From the NCBI RefSeq assembly GCF_008065115.1, contig NZ_CP042913.1, positions 3,445,658-3,509,657 of the forward strand: DNA of 64,000 nt, written 5' to 3'. The DNA comes from Bythopirellula goksoeyrii (lineage in GTDB: Bacteria > Planctomycetota > Planctomycetia > Pirellulales > Lacipirellulaceae). The notes below the pieces were generated by a model that did not search any database, had not been told where the DNA came from, and saw nothing but the letters and a program-made list of their open reading frames with translations. Shown piece after piece: positions 8,690 through 18,346 of this stretch. Positions within the stretch are counted from its first letter, which is position 1. Each line of letters starts with the position of its first letter. A program made the position numbers and the translations under genes.

Positions 8690-10387
8690 TTATTGGTTGG
8701 CCCCCTGATGGAGATCGCGAGTTGCCTCGAAGATGTGACCCTGTCGTTCTGACAACTGATCGAGCGCTTCGAGCAGTTCTGCGTCTTCAGCTTGATCCCC
8801 TTTTATGAGCGTGGCATAAAACTCCGTTCGACGATTCACACGCATCTGCAATGCTCGAATCATACGCAATTCGGCCAATTGGTCTACCAGAGGTTGTTCC
8901 CCTGGTTGGCCACCCCCCCCTTGCTGTTGGCTGGCACGCTGTTCGCGCATCTCTTTTAGGGCTTGTTGCAACGCGGCGAGCATCTCCTCTAGCGTCTCAA
9001 TAATATCCTGCTCTACCGCTTGAGTGATTTTATCGGTCTTGACACTTCGCAAACGACCGGCAACCGTCTGCATGTCTTCGCGGACCTGCTGAAGTGCTTC
9101 AGGAAACGCAACCGAAGAACCATCTTCTTTTAGGAGGATCAATGCGCGATCGACCTCTCCGACGATTTGTTCTTCCTTGCGACCCAATGTGGCCGAGGCA
9201 ATCTCGAGTTCATGCTCGGCAACGCGATCAACAGATTCGTTGAGTTTGAGGGTTTGGTCGTAGACGTTGTTCTGTGCTTCAAGCATCTTGCGTAGCCGGG
9301 CTTCGAGCATGACAAGCATGCGTTCTAGTTCTTCTTCGCGCAGCTGTCTGAGGATTTTCTCTAACTCAGCTTTTGCTTGTTCTAAATCCCGCAGGGCTTG
9401 TTCCTGCTCTTTCACGGACTCGTCTCGCTGAGCTTCATCGAGTCGTTCCTGGGCTTGTTGCATCCGCTGTTGCGCCTGCTTAAGTTTCTCAACAGCACTG
9501 TCGGCAGGGCTCTGCTGTTGCTGTTCTTGGTCAGAACTCTGAGGCGAACCGCTGGAGTTGTTTCCCTGGCCTTGGGAAGGTTGTCCTGAGGACTTGCTAG
9601 GCTTTCCTTCGGAGGGTTCGCCGGAAGAGGGTGAGGGTTGCGACGGGGAAGATTCGCTCGGACTCGATTCCGCTGGAGAGGATTCCGACGGGGAAGCATC
9701 ACCAGGAGGAGTTTCGGAACTTTCAGCGGACTTGCCTTCAGAGGAAGGACTCGCATCTTGACTTTTTGACTCTGAACTCTTGGGCGATAGTTTCGAGGTA
9801 CCTTCGGTCTCAGCAATCTGCTCACCAAGTTTGCCGGCAGACTCCGCGGTGCGTCCTTGGTCATCACTCAGTTCTTCCTGAGAATCACCCCCTGCGGTGC
9901 GGGCCTTTATGCCGCGTTGCTGGCGAATGAGCTTATTTAACTCGGCCAGATACTTGCTAATTCTCTTGGTCTGAGATTCGATTTGCCGATCGCGATCCTC
10001 CTGGAGCAATAACTCCAGCATGGCTTGCAGTTCAGAATGCAATGAAGTTTGGACTTCACTGGCCTCGCTGAGTCGGTCTTGCTTAAGTGCGTCGATGACT
10101 GATCGAAACTGTTCGGGCAATTCTTTCTCTCGGCTCTTTGCGACCAGTTGCCGCAATAGCTCTGCGCGCCGAGGCTGGGTTGATTTGGAAAGCTCGGCCA
10201 GGCGGCCTGCCAAGAGTTCCAAGCGATCAAACTGTTCGGCGAGGCCGGCTTCTTTCTCGGCCAGTTGAGGTGGGCTCGGATTAGAATCTTGCTCGGCCGC
10301 TTGCGCGGCGCAGGGAATAACTATCGCAAGCAATGTTACCCAAGCAAGGATGTAGGTGTTACCGTGATGACGCAAGCGAGGGGGCAT
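8690..10387 (-). CDS. Exported coiled-coil protein with Ser/Pro/Glu-rich linker
   Basis: A 565-residue secreted or anchored protein: signal peptide (residues 1-30, ending AAQAAEQ), a first helical part (35-160), a low-complexity linker of Ser/Pro/Glu/Gln (about 185-295, many SPSESSP-type units), then long heptad-rich coiled coil (about 295-490; VEKLKQAQQRMQQAQ and similar). A G/Q-rich patch sits near residue 487, encoded by an 8-base C run on the plus strand at 8932-8939. No enzymatic motif. The architecture suits a spacer or scaffold in the periplasm. It lies 22 bases after the membrane/coiled-coil gene and 2 bases before the next gene, inside the operon. Confidence 0.65.
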   Translation of the reverse strand: MPPRLRHHGNTYILAWVTLLAIVIPCAAQAAEQDSNPSPPQLAEKEAGLAEQFDRLELLAGRLAELSKSTQPRRAELLRQLVAKSREKELPEQFRSVIDALKQDRLSEASEVQTSLHSELQAMLELLLQEDRDRQIESQTKRISKYLAELNKLIRQQRGIKARTAGGDSQEELSDDQGRTAESAGKLGEQIAETEGTSKLSPKSSESKSQDASPSSEGKSAESSETPPGDASPSESSPAESSPSESSPSQPSPSSGEPSEGKPSKSSGQPSQGQGNNSSGSPQSSDQEQQQQSPADSAVEKLKQAQQRMQQAQERLDEAQRDESVKEQEQALRDLEQAKAELEKILRQLREEELERMLVMLEARLRKMLEAQNNVYDQTLKLNESVDRVAEHELEIASATLGRKEEQIVGEVDRALILLKEDGSSVAFPEALQQVREDMQTVAGRLRSVKTDKITQAVEQDIIETLEEMLAALQQALKEMREQRASQQQGGGGQPGEQPLVDQLAELRMIRALQMRVNRRTEFYATLIKGDQAEDAELLEALDQLSERQGHIFEATRDLHQGANQ

Positions 10388-10409
10388 AACTAATTCCTGG
10401 TATCACTTC

Positions 10410-12647
10410 CTATTCGTCGTCCAACAGGCTGCGGAGTTTTTCTAGTCGCCGGGCGCGGGTCGCTTCGTTCAATTCCTTTTGCTCAGTGACGATGCCACGC
10501 AGTAACTCCACTAGTTCATTGTAACTCTCAAGTTCCAACATGCGGTCTAAAATTCGCTGCATTGCCTCAATTACCACGTCGGATTGGATAATTGCCTCGG
10601 ATTGGACACGGGTATTTTCATGCGCTTCGTCGAGAGCGGCGGGTAATTTGAGCACTTGTGTTTCCAGTTTCGGCATGAGATTCTTAGCAACTTCATGGAG
10701 TGGCTCGGCGATATTGTTCTGGAGCCGCTCAGTCAACTCCTCAGTGGAAATCCGATTGTTTTCTAGTTCGATGACTATGTCCTCAAAACCTTCGGCGACT
10801 CCCAGAGTTTCGAATGTTAACTGCGTGATATTCTGCAAAACGCCACTCACACGAAGCTTGTCTCGCTCCCGGCGTAGAACCTTATCTTCTTCAGCCAGTG
10901 GAGTGCCCTCATCTGATTTGGGTTCAAGCTCGATTCGCGTTAGCAATTCTCGTGTGGCAATCATTTTCTCGTGGATTGCTTCAAATCTTTGGCGGAGTCC
11001 CAGTTCCCGCTTTTCTAAGATTGACCGCAATTCGGAATCCGTGACTACATCGAGTACAAACCGTTGGCTGGAACCGATGTGGGGGGCCTGCTCAAGGTTG
11101 TAGGCGTCTTGAGCTTTCACCGACAGCGTAAGTTGTTGGCCAGGCTTGAGGGCCAGAGTTTTCTTATGCGTTTGCGGACTTGTGGCTGCCAAATCAAAGC
11201 GGCCCAGTTCTGCGATGTCTCGTCCAGTAATGGATGAGGCAGGTAATTCACGGCGCTGTGGTTCAAGCTTGTCCGTTTGTCCTTCGATCCAGGCCGAAGT
11301 GACGGCATAGTCATCTCGTATAGCCCCAGAAAATGGAATCGTAGCCTGGGGAGTCACCGCTGAACCAATGCCTCGCAGTTGGACGGCGACTTCTGGGATT
11401 TCGTCGGGAACGACCGAAACCATTAGGCGGTAGGGCTCTCGGTTACTAACGCCGTCAGTGTCTTGTACGTCGACCAAGAGTACGCGGTCAATCTTGGCAG
11501 TATCGAGTGGTATGGCGAACCGTCGTGGATCGTCTGCCGACATGCTTGCGTTGAGTTGCTCTTTTGTTCCCGAATCGTAGACTTGCACACCGCGTAGGGA
11601 TTTGTTGACTTCGATCTGGCAAATCGACTGCGTACCTTGTGGGATTTCGATACGGCCACTGAATGGGAGTGTCTGAGGAACACGCCGCAAATAGGCCGGG
11701 AACTCACACTCCAACTCGGTACGAACGATCTGAGGTCGCTCCACCACATGCAAACGGAGATCGTAGATGCGGTCGTCTCCTCCAATCAAATCAAAGCTGA
11801 TATCGGACGCGAGGTTTTTGAATTCGTACTGAAATGGTTGAGAATCAGCCTGGCCGGCTTGCGCCTGACCAATCTGTGTCATCGTATCTCGGCCCCGACG
11901 TCCGTCCGGTAGTCGGTAGCGGATTTCGACTTGTTCTGGTGCAACGTGTTCATCGAGGAGTGAAGCTCGGACTTTCAGCTCAAAATTGTCGTCTCGTGCA
12001 ATGTTGATGACGCGCTGTCCATCGACTTCGTCGAAGCCTGTCACTGCCAGTTGCACCCGGCGTGGCCAAGGGGTGTTAGACAACTGGATGCGTTGGAGGA
12101 AAAATGCAAACGCGTCGGTATGTATTGTTGCAAAAACGGCAATCGATCCGCAGAGCAATAGAGCGATGGCACACTTCCAGAGCAGGGGGCCGTAGCGGAA
12201 GATTTGACTCAATTCCACATGGGCGAGTTTTGCGCTGGCTTCAGCACTCGTGTGCTCAAGTAATTCAGACTCTGTCGGAGTCAGCGACTCCGCATGACGT
12301 TGGCCTTGGATGGTAGTCACGAGGCTTTGTTGAATATCTGGAAAATTTCGCTCAACCAACAGGGCAAGGCTGCTATCCGGAAGTCGCGCAAAAAGTCTAG
12401 ACAGGAGTGACTTCCAGGTTAGAACAGCCATCGCAAGAATGACGCCAATGCCGAACACAACACGGACTAGCGGCGATGGCTCAAACATCCAGTCCAGAAA
12501 AAGCATCAGCCAGAAGGCGAGGCAGATACCTATCACCACGGTCGCCAATCCTTCTACCAAGACATACCCTCGCACTAGCCAGCGCAGCGAGCGAACTTTG
12601 CTGCGAACTAATTTCGGAATCGTATAGGATAGGGCAACGGTCGACAT
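10410..12647 (-). CDS. Membrane protein with large helical periplasmic region (DUF4175-like)
   Basis: A 745-residue protein with two transmembrane helices near the N terminus (about residues 25-55 and 60-78), a third at about 160-180 (LLWKCAIALLLCGSIAVFA), a beta-rich middle with repeated statements such as RYRLPDGRRGRDTM, and a long coiled-coil C terminus (about 560-745). This layout resembles DUF4175-type proteins that neighbour MoxR/DUF58/VWA genes; the family name is tentative. The ATG at 12647 is preferred over an in-frame start at 12689 because it leaves an 8-base gap after the preceding gene rather than a 34-base overlap. Likely an inner-membrane part of the VWA system. Confidence 0.68.
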   Translation of the reverse strand: MSTVALSYTIPKLVRSKVRSLRWLVRGYVLVEGLATVVIGICLAFWLMLFLDWMFEPSPLVRVVFGIGVILAMAVLTWKSLLSRLFARLPDSSLALLVERNFPDIQQSLVTTIQGQRHAESLTPTESELLEHTSAEASAKLAHVELSQIFRYGPLLWKCAIALLLCGSIAVFATIHTDAFAFFLQRIQLSNTPWPRRVQLAVTGFDEVDGQRVINIARDDNFELKVRASLLDEHVAPEQVEIRYRLPDGRRGRDTMTQIGQAQAGQADSQPFQYEFKNLASDISFDLIGGDDRIYDLRLHVVERPQIVRTELECEFPAYLRRVPQTLPFSGRIEIPQGTQSICQIEVNKSLRGVQVYDSGTKEQLNASMSADDPRRFAIPLDTAKIDRVLLVDVQDTDGVSNREPYRLMVSVVPDEIPEVAVQLRGIGSAVTPQATIPFSGAIRDDYAVTSAWIEGQTDKLEPQRRELPASSITGRDIAELGRFDLAATSPQTHKKTLALKPGQQLTLSVKAQDAYNLEQAPHIGSSQRFVLDVVTDSELRSILEKRELGLRQRFEAIHEKMIATRELLTRIELEPKSDEGTPLAEEDKVLRRERDKLRVSGVLQNITQLTFETLGVAEGFEDIVIELENNRISTEELTERLQNNIAEPLHEVAKNLMPKLETQVLKLPAALDEAHENTRVQSEAIIQSDVVIEAMQRILDRMLELESYNELVELLRGIVTEQKELNEATRARRLEKLRSLLDDE

Positions 12648-12655
12648 GTGATCTT

Positions 12656-15133
12656 TCAAGCCAGTTTCATCAAGCGGCGGAGCAACCATTCCAAACAGAG
12701 GGCACCACAGATTACTCCCATCAGTATTTTATTAAGCCACTGCGTAAAGTCAGTGTCCGGCGTGCCACGTAGAATGCGGGTTTCTGCGCGGCTTTCGATC
12801 AGTTGATCAATGGGGCGAATTATATTCTCTTCGTTGCTGCTGTCGTCACCATGAATCGCGTGATCCAAACTGGTGTAGTATTTGCCATCGGAAAGTTGCG
12901 CAAGTTGAGCAAGCAACTCATCGTTGCGCTGGGTATTCTCAAACTCCAGATCGGGCAATACAGCTTGGATTCTGCGCACCATTTGTTCGTCGACCGAGTC
13001 CGGTACGGCAAGTTCGATACGATACGATCCTGCCTGTTTGACGGTAAATTGGCCGATAAAGTTCCCCGGTCGGCTCTTGTCCGCCTTGAGCAACAAGTTC
13101 TGGCCTTCACCCTGGTCGTTGACAACCCTTGCAAGAACGTTGTCGGCGAGAAGTGGTTCGCGACTTGCTGCGAGGAGTTGAGCTCGCACCACCACATCGC
13201 TACCAACTGCGTACCGGTCTTGTTCAACGAGTAGACGGCCTCGCGAAGACCCTTTCATGAGTCTACCCTGACTGACATGTCGAATCAGGCGGGTAGTGAG
13301 AACTTCGAAATGGCTTGGATCCAGAGCCCGCAATCGCCAAAGCTCTCCGCTCCCCAAGTAAAACACGCGCCCTCCACCATAAAACTGTTCAGCCATGTAG
13401 ACTGGATAGTCTGCGGTGAGACTGGCATCGGGATCACCGTAGTAACCCAGCACGCGGGCGCCTGCCTTGGGACCTTTCACGGCATAGCATCCATAGACCC
13501 CAGGGAACTCCGACCAGAGCAGCTGGCTTTCGTTCGGATCATCGGTCAGAGAAAGGAACTCGGCTTCTTCCCCTTCGCGGGTAAATAAGATCGGCCATGG
13601 GGTCGTCGAACCATAGAGGCCGTCATCGAGTAGAGTCAGGCGGCGCTGGAACTCGACAGGATAGAGTGAGCGAATTTTCGTGTGTTCGGGACTCTGTGAC
13701 CAACTCAGGGTATAAATTGGCCCCGCCACAACGATAAGTCCTCCTGCTTCTTCGGCGACCCACGATTCCAACAGATCAACTTGACGTGCATCGAGGAATT
13801 CCCAATTGGGGTCGAATGCGACAATGCAGTCGTATTCGTAGAGTTCCTCTTTTGTCTGAGGGAATTCGTGAAGAATCTGATCGGCTTCTTGGGAAACCGC
13901 ACCGCTGGCCGATTGTACCCAAACATCGACTTTGGCGTGTCGATCCCGATACAACTGGTTTCGTAAGAATTGGTAGTCTCGACTCGCTCCGCCAGCGATC
14001 AGCAGCACCCGCGTGCTTGCTTCAACGACTTCCAATTCGACTTCGCGTCGATTGTCGCCAGCGTATTGATCTTCCGAAGATTCGGCAACTTTCATTTCCA
14101 GAATCAAGCTGCCGATGGCGGCAGGTTCTATCTCAAATTCCACGGGGACAACTTGTTGCTCGTCGGTGAAATGAACTTCCTGCTCCTCGACTAATGAAGT
14201 GACTGCATTCTGTGATTGGGCCTCACGTGCGTAGAGTTGCACTTTTGCAGAGCGGCCTGCAAAGCCTTCAGCTTGGATTACACCCGTAACGGTCGTGCGA
14301 TCTTCGGGATAGACTCGTGCCGGAGCGTTGAGTTCCTGGATGCGGACATTTCTGCGGGGCTCGCTAGAACCAACTCCAACAGTGTAAAGTGGCACTGAGG
14401 AACGATTTTCTGCGTTGAATAGGGAAAGGGCGTCGATGCCTGTATTTTGATCCCCGTCGGTAATGACAATGACTCCGGCAAGTTGGCCCGTACGCTGCTG
14501 CTTGAGCATACTGCGAAGGGCATCACCAAGTCGCGTTTCTCTGCCGCGGGGCTCGAGTAGTTCGGACCAATCAAGTTCTTCCGCAGAAGACTCCGAAGCA
14601 GAGGGGTCCGTTGGTTGTAGTTCCTCAATTTCGCTTTTGTTGCGGTTCCAACTTGCCACTTTATGGGTCTCTCGATCGAAAGTGGCTAGCTCAACCTTGT
14701 GTTGCTGACGCAAAGCGTCCAGGAATTCGGAGTCCTTCAGCGCATTCTCAACGGCCTTTCCTCGCGATTCTGATTGCCCGTCGGCAACTTGCAGATCAGA
14801 AACCGACATACTCTGGCTGGTATCGACCAGTACTGCGACATGAGAGTCTGAGACGATCTGTTGATCGATACGCTTTTCCAACCCCAAGAAAAACAGTGCC
14901 GCTCCCAACCAGGCGGAAATGCGCAATGCGGGAAACAGGATTCGTAGCCAGGGAGACATCGTGTCACTCTCACGCCGGTAGAGCCAAATGACACAGGCGA
15001 CTATGAGCAGTGCTCCTACGCCCAACAAGAACCAAAGTAGTCGGGGATCGTCGACTTGGGCCAATCGGCGTAGTTCCCATGTGACGAAATGTTGGGCATT
15101 TCCGTTCGGTGTCACCGCAAGCAAGGGGTTCAT
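12656..15133 (-). CDS. VWA-domain membrane protein with glutamine-amidotransferase-like domain
   Basis: An 825-residue protein. N-terminal transmembrane helices at about residues 33-52 and 65-84, then a von Willebrand factor A domain beginning HVAVLVDTSQSMSVS, which carries the metal-dependent adhesion motif DxSxS. A domain starting VLLIAGGASRDYQFL at about residue 375 resembles the class I glutamine amidotransferase fold seen in BatB-like planctomycete proteins. A final helix (CGALCLEWLL) near residue 810 is a third membrane segment. The start at 15133 is supported by GGGGAG six bases upstream and by an ATGA overlap with the stop of the BatA gene; a frame starting at 15184 lacks a ribosome site. 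Partner of the MoxR ATPase by context. Confidence 0.78.
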   Translation of the reverse strand: MNPLLAVTPNGNAQHFVTWELRRLAQVDDPRLLWFLLGVGALLIVACVIWLYRRESDTMSPWLRILFPALRISAWLGAALFFLGLEKRIDQQIVSDSHVAVLVDTSQSMSVSDLQVADGQSESRGKAVENALKDSEFLDALRQQHKVELATFDRETHKVASWNRNKSEIEELQPTDPSASESSAEELDWSELLEPRGRETRLGDALRSMLKQQRTGQLAGVIVITDGDQNTGIDALSLFNAENRSSVPLYTVGVGSSEPRRNVRIQELNAPARVYPEDRTTVTGVIQAEGFAGRSAKVQLYAREAQSQNAVTSLVEEQEVHFTDEQQVVPVEFEIEPAAIGSLILEMKVAESSEDQYAGDNRREVELEVVEASTRVLLIAGGASRDYQFLRNQLYRDRHAKVDVWVQSASGAVSQEADQILHEFPQTKEELYEYDCIVAFDPNWEFLDARQVDLLESWVAEEAGGLIVVAGPIYTLSWSQSPEHTKIRSLYPVEFQRRLTLLDDGLYGSTTPWPILFTREGEEAEFLSLTDDPNESQLLWSEFPGVYGCYAVKGPKAGARVLGYYGDPDASLTADYPVYMAEQFYGGGRVFYLGSGELWRLRALDPSHFEVLTTRLIRHVSQGRLMKGSSRGRLLVEQDRYAVGSDVVVRAQLLAASREPLLADNVLARVVNDQGEGQNLLLKADKSRPGNFIGQFTVKQAGSYRIELAVPDSVDEQMVRRIQAVLPDLEFENTQRNDELLAQLAQLSDGKYYTSLDHAIHGDDSSNEENIIRPIDQLIESRAETRILRGTPDTDFTQWLNKILMGVICGALCLEWLLRRLMKLA

Positions 15134-17349
15134 CGACTGCTCCCCCCCACCCCACCATGGTAGCTTGCCTTGTAGGCGAGGCATTGCTCTGCGATCAGAG
15201 CAATCACAAGCAGAGCCAAGAAGGTGTCGCCAAGTCGGAAACCGGCAAGTTGGTCCTCTGATGCTGTCAGTTGCGAAGCGATCGAATATCGGTAGTCGAT
15301 GCCTTCTAGTTGGGCAGATAGGTTTTCGCGATCCAATAGATTCAAGTCTCCCTCGCTCGGAGCTACATTGACGGCGATGAATTTTCTAGCATTAGCCTGC
15401 TGCAATGGCGATAGTTCAAATTGCCAGATGCCACTGACATTCCCTTTGCCGGCGTCCACCTCATAGTTGCCGCCCTCTATGCGAGTCGAGAGATTGAGGA
15501 CTTCTTCTTGGCCACTCTGCGGAGCACGAACGATGACTTCGGGTTGGTATTCATCTTCGGCGAGATTGAAACTCAATTCGCTGCCGACTTCTCGAACCTC
15601 GAAGTTGCGGCGGGCGGCAGTCAGGTAGCCAGCCAGCTCGTTGGCGACCACCGGGAAGACGGGATTCACGCACCAGTTGCTCCAAACACCGAGCGTGGTG
15701 GGGCTTGGCGACAATTTGCATAGCTGTACCACGACACGACCTTTGCCCAGTTTTTTCTCGACCACAAACGGCGCATCGTTTCGCAGTCGCGCCAAGACGC
15801 GAGTGTCTCCAGGCAAGTCTTGTAGATGCTTGATCGCGTAATAGAAATTTACCTTGGCTACGGAGAGAAAACTGTTTCGTTGGCCTGAGAAAATACGGAA
15901 CACTGGGTGGTCTTCGACCTCGACATCGGGGGTCTCTTCATCGCCAACACTAAGCAATTGATTTGGCACATCCAGTTCCACAGGCATGATTCCCGTGCCG
16001 TCGCGATAGAGTTGCTCGTTGTAAAATGATCGCTGTACTTCCGTGCCCAGGAAAATGGCAACCCCACCTCCGCTGCGAATGTAGTCTTCCAATGCACTGA
16101 CTTCGGATTCGTCGAGACGCGGTACATCGAGCAGAAAGATAGCGGCGAATTTCTCGAGTTGATCGTGATTTCTCAAGAAGCTCGCTGGTTCAACGCGGGG
16201 ACTCCAGCCGGGTTTAGCTGAGCCGCCGGGGCTGAGTGCTGTGCGGAGATAGTAGGAATCGTCCCCCGCCCCAGAGCCATCGATTACCAAGAGCGGAAAA
16301 CTATTGGGAACGTCGCACGCAAAGTATCGCGAGTTGTCAGTTGCTAGGGCATCGCTGGGGAGTTGGGCAGTTAGCTGATGGGGGCCAGCGTCGGGGAAAG
16401 AAATGCGAAACCGCCGAGTGACCGTTTGGCCAGGGGCGATTTCATCGAATTCTACTGCAGGGAGTTTATGACCGTCTTGCGTGACGGCTACTGGGACGGC
16501 AACGGCAGCTTGGTCGCCGAAGTTAGACACGCTCACTTCCATCCAAGTTTCGACACCTGCAGCACGGATCCCCGACTCTGGCTCCAAACGGGTGATCGCA
16601 AGATTGGGATGCGTGAGGTCAACACACTGGACCAGGTGCATGTCCGCAACTTGCTGGCGAAGTTGTCCTAGAAGTTGTCTGGTTTGGTTGTTGTCGGTCC
16701 ACTGCGTGCTACGAAAATCAGAGATGACGTACGCAATCCGTGACTCGCCGGTTTCGCTTTCTGGCAAGGCAAGCGCCGCCTGAAAAGCTTCGCTGGGGCC
16801 TGCTGCAGTTTCGGTGACCGGTTCGCTCTCAAGAGCGGAGTTGATTGCTTCGATTGTTTCTCGATCAAGAGTTCGACTGGCAAATTTCAGTTCGTTGCCT
16901 GCTGAGAGGTCCGTTGCACTGGAAAAACGGAGCAGGGTAATCTTTTGCGTACCCGCCTTGGCCGTCGCTTGCTGGAGAATCTGACTGACGGCGCGTTTCG
17001 CTTCGTCCCAGCCTGTGGAGTCTTGCGAGCGGTCGGCCATCGAATAGCTATCATCGACCAGGAGCACATGATGCGTGACACCGCTTCCCAGGAGACTTCC
17101 CCATTGTGACATCAGAACTGGACCGGCTAGCATCAGCACTGCTAAGGCAATCGCTGAAGTACGTAGCAAGAGCAGCAAGAGCTGGCGGAGCATGATCCAT
17201 TTCTTGTTTCGCTTTTGACTTTCGAGCAGAAAATCCATGGCCGCCCAATTGACCTTTTGGTGCCGACGCAGGTTGATCAAGTGGATCACCAGCGGCAGTG
17301 CCACTAAGGGCAGGCCAATAGAAAGCAGCGATTGAAACAAAAAACTCAA
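15130..17349 (-). CDS. BatA/VWA-domain membrane protein
   Basis: A 739-residue protein with the BatA N-terminal signature: two membrane helices around a short loop holding LRRHQKVNWAAMDFL (residues 28-42) and a second helix at about 55-80. A VWA domain follows with MIDAS motif VDDSYSM (residues 97-103). The C-terminal half has an amidotransferase-like segment (LLVIDGSGAGDDSYYLRT) and a final membrane helix near residues 708-728. The start codon is TTG at 17349 with AGGA nine bases upstream; no ATG gives the BatA N terminus. A 73-bp palindromic repeat lies four bases beyond that ribosome site. Part of the MoxR-DUF58-VWA module, whose members usually assemble or chaperone envelope complexes. 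Confidence 0.82.
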   Translation of the reverse strand: MSFLFQSLLSIGLPLVALPLVIHLINLRRHQKVNWAAMDFLLESQKRNKKWIMLRQLLLLLLRTSAIALAVLMLAGPVLMSQWGSLLGSGVTHHVLLVDDSYSMADRSQDSTGWDEAKRAVSQILQQATAKAGTQKITLLRFSSATDLSAGNELKFASRTLDRETIEAINSALESEPVTETAAGPSEAFQAALALPESETGESRIAYVISDFRSTQWTDNNQTRQLLGQLRQQVADMHLVQCVDLTHPNLAITRLEPESGIRAAGVETWMEVSVSNFGDQAAVAVPVAVTQDGHKLPAVEFDEIAPGQTVTRRFRISFPDAGPHQLTAQLPSDALATDNSRYFACDVPNSFPLLVIDGSGAGDDSYYLRTALSPGGSAKPGWSPRVEPASFLRNHDQLEKFAAIFLLDVPRLDESEVSALEDYIRSGGGVAIFLGTEVQRSFYNEQLYRDGTGIMPVELDVPNQLLSVGDEETPDVEVEDHPVFRIFSGQRNSFLSVAKVNFYYAIKHLQDLPGDTRVLARLRNDAPFVVEKKLGKGRVVVQLCKLSPSPTTLGVWSNWCVNPVFPVVANELAGYLTAARRNFEVREVGSELSFNLAEDEYQPEVIVRAPQSGQEEVLNLSTRIEGGNYEVDAGKGNVSGIWQFELSPLQQANARKFIAVNVAPSEGDLNLLDRENLSAQLEGIDYRYSIASQLTASEDQLAGFRLGDTFLALLVIALIAEQCLAYKASYHGGVGGSSR

Positions 17350-17367
17350 AACGATTTGTCCTAGGCG

Positions 17368-17440
17368 GTAGGGTGGGCATCGCCCACCACTTATTTGTTC
17401 GAAAAAATACTTGTGATTTGGTGGGCGATGCCCACCCTAC
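17368..17440. repeat. 73-bp palindromic repeat (MITE/REP-like), intact copy
   Basis: Two perfect 21-base arms, 17368-17388 and 17420-17440, are exact reverse complements of each other (each contains GGTGGGC and GCCCACC), separated by a 31-base AT-rich spacer. The arms are themselves palindromic in part (GGTGGGC..GCCCACC). The element touches the TGA of the DUF58 gene (17441-17443) and ends four bases before the ribosome site of the BatA gene, so it sits inside the operon. A decayed copy of equal size lies at 28282-28353. Similar short GGTGGGC/GCCCACC repeats are dispersed in some bacterial genomes; whether this one is mobile is not shown here. Confidence 0.8.
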
Positions 17441-18346
17441 TCAGTGAATTCGCTCGGCTGCAGTACGGTGGCACAAAAAAGCAGCTAGTGCCGCGTCCAA
17501 GGGGTCGCTTGTACGGATCAGCGCGTAATCGACCTCATTTTTGGCACACCCGTGGCGCAGGTCCGCCAGAAACCGGTCCAGAGACGCTAAATAGCCTTCG
17601 CGTAGCGCCCGAGGATTGCAGTTGAGGTGGTCAGGCAGCTCAAGCCCCTCGAATCGTGTCGGACCATCGAACGGGAAATCGAGCTCATCATCATCCATAA
17701 TGTGCAGCAGTAATACGTCGTGACCACGCTGCCGCAGGAGTCTCAGGCCACGCAGTGTCGATTCGACGTCTCCTAATAAATCGGAGACGACTATCATCAT
17801 TCCGCGGCGAGGACTGCTCTCAGCGATTTCGGTCAGAACGGCTCCTGCATCAGTTTTCTGATCAGGCTGGTTGGCATCGAGGGTTCTGACGATCGCGTGC
17901 AGATGTTTCTGCGAACTGCTGAGCGGAGAACGCGCACGAATATGGTCGTCAAATGCAATGCATGCTACGGAGTCGTGCTGTTTGAGTAACAGGTACGCCA
18001 GGCTCGTGGCGACGGTCGCGGCATACTCGTATTTATTCAATGGACCGTTGCCGTACTGCATGCTGGCAGATACGTCGACCAACAGCGTACAGTGCATGTT
18101 GGTCTCTTCTTCGAATTGCTTGATATACAATCGGTCTTGTTTGGCCCAGACCTTCCAATCGACGTGACGAAGGTCATCGCCGGGGACGTACTGCCGATGC
18201 TGCAAAAACTCCACCGACTGCCCAAAGTAGGGACTTCGGTGCATACCGGTCTGCAAGCCTTCGACAATGTGCCGAGCGCGAAGTTCAAGTCGGCTGATTC
18301 GCCGGATGGCCTCAGGATGCAAAAATCGCTTGGAATCGGGCGTCAT
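17441..18346 (-). CDS. DUF58 domain protein (VWA-like fold)
   Basis: A 301-residue DUF58 protein. Seen: an N-terminal region leading to the family hallmark [17 protein letters not shown] (about residues 55-72), then [12 protein letters not shown], a VWA MIDAS motif, and IVVSDLLGD further on. DUF58 proteins are encoded with MoxR ATPases and are thought to be their clients or partners. The ATG at 18346 is chosen because upstream in-frame sequence lies within the MoxR gene; it overlaps the MoxR stop by 35 bases, and AGGAGG lies 12 bases upstream, a slightly long spacing. The stop codon directly abuts a palindromic repeat. Confidence 0.88.
   Translation of the reverse strand: MTPDSKRFLHPEAIRRISRLELRARHIVEGLQTGMHRSPYFGQSVEFLQHRQYVPGDDLRHVDWKVWAKQDRLYIKQFEEETNMHCTLLVDVSASMQYGNGPLNKYEYAATVATSLAYLLLKQHDSVACIAFDDHIRARSPLSSSQKHLHAIVRTLDANQPDQKTDAGAVLTEIAESSPRRGMMIVVSDLLGDVESTLRGLRLLRQRGHDVLLLHIMDDDELDFPFDGPTRFEGLELPDHLNCNPRALREGYLASLDRFLADLRHGCAKNEVDYALIRTSDPLDAALAAFLCHRTAAERIH

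Noticed and set aside
9595-9760. Short tandem-looking repeats in DNA resembling a repeat array
   Set aside because: They encode the Ser/Pro/Glu linker of the coiled-coil protein; units are irregular and in frame, so this is coding low complexity and not a CRISPR array.
9398-9867. Plus- and minus-frame open frames inside the coiled-coil gene
   Set aside because: Composition (runs of Leu, Arg or Gly-Glu-Asp) is a frame-shifted echo of the Ser/Pro/Gln-rich coding strand.
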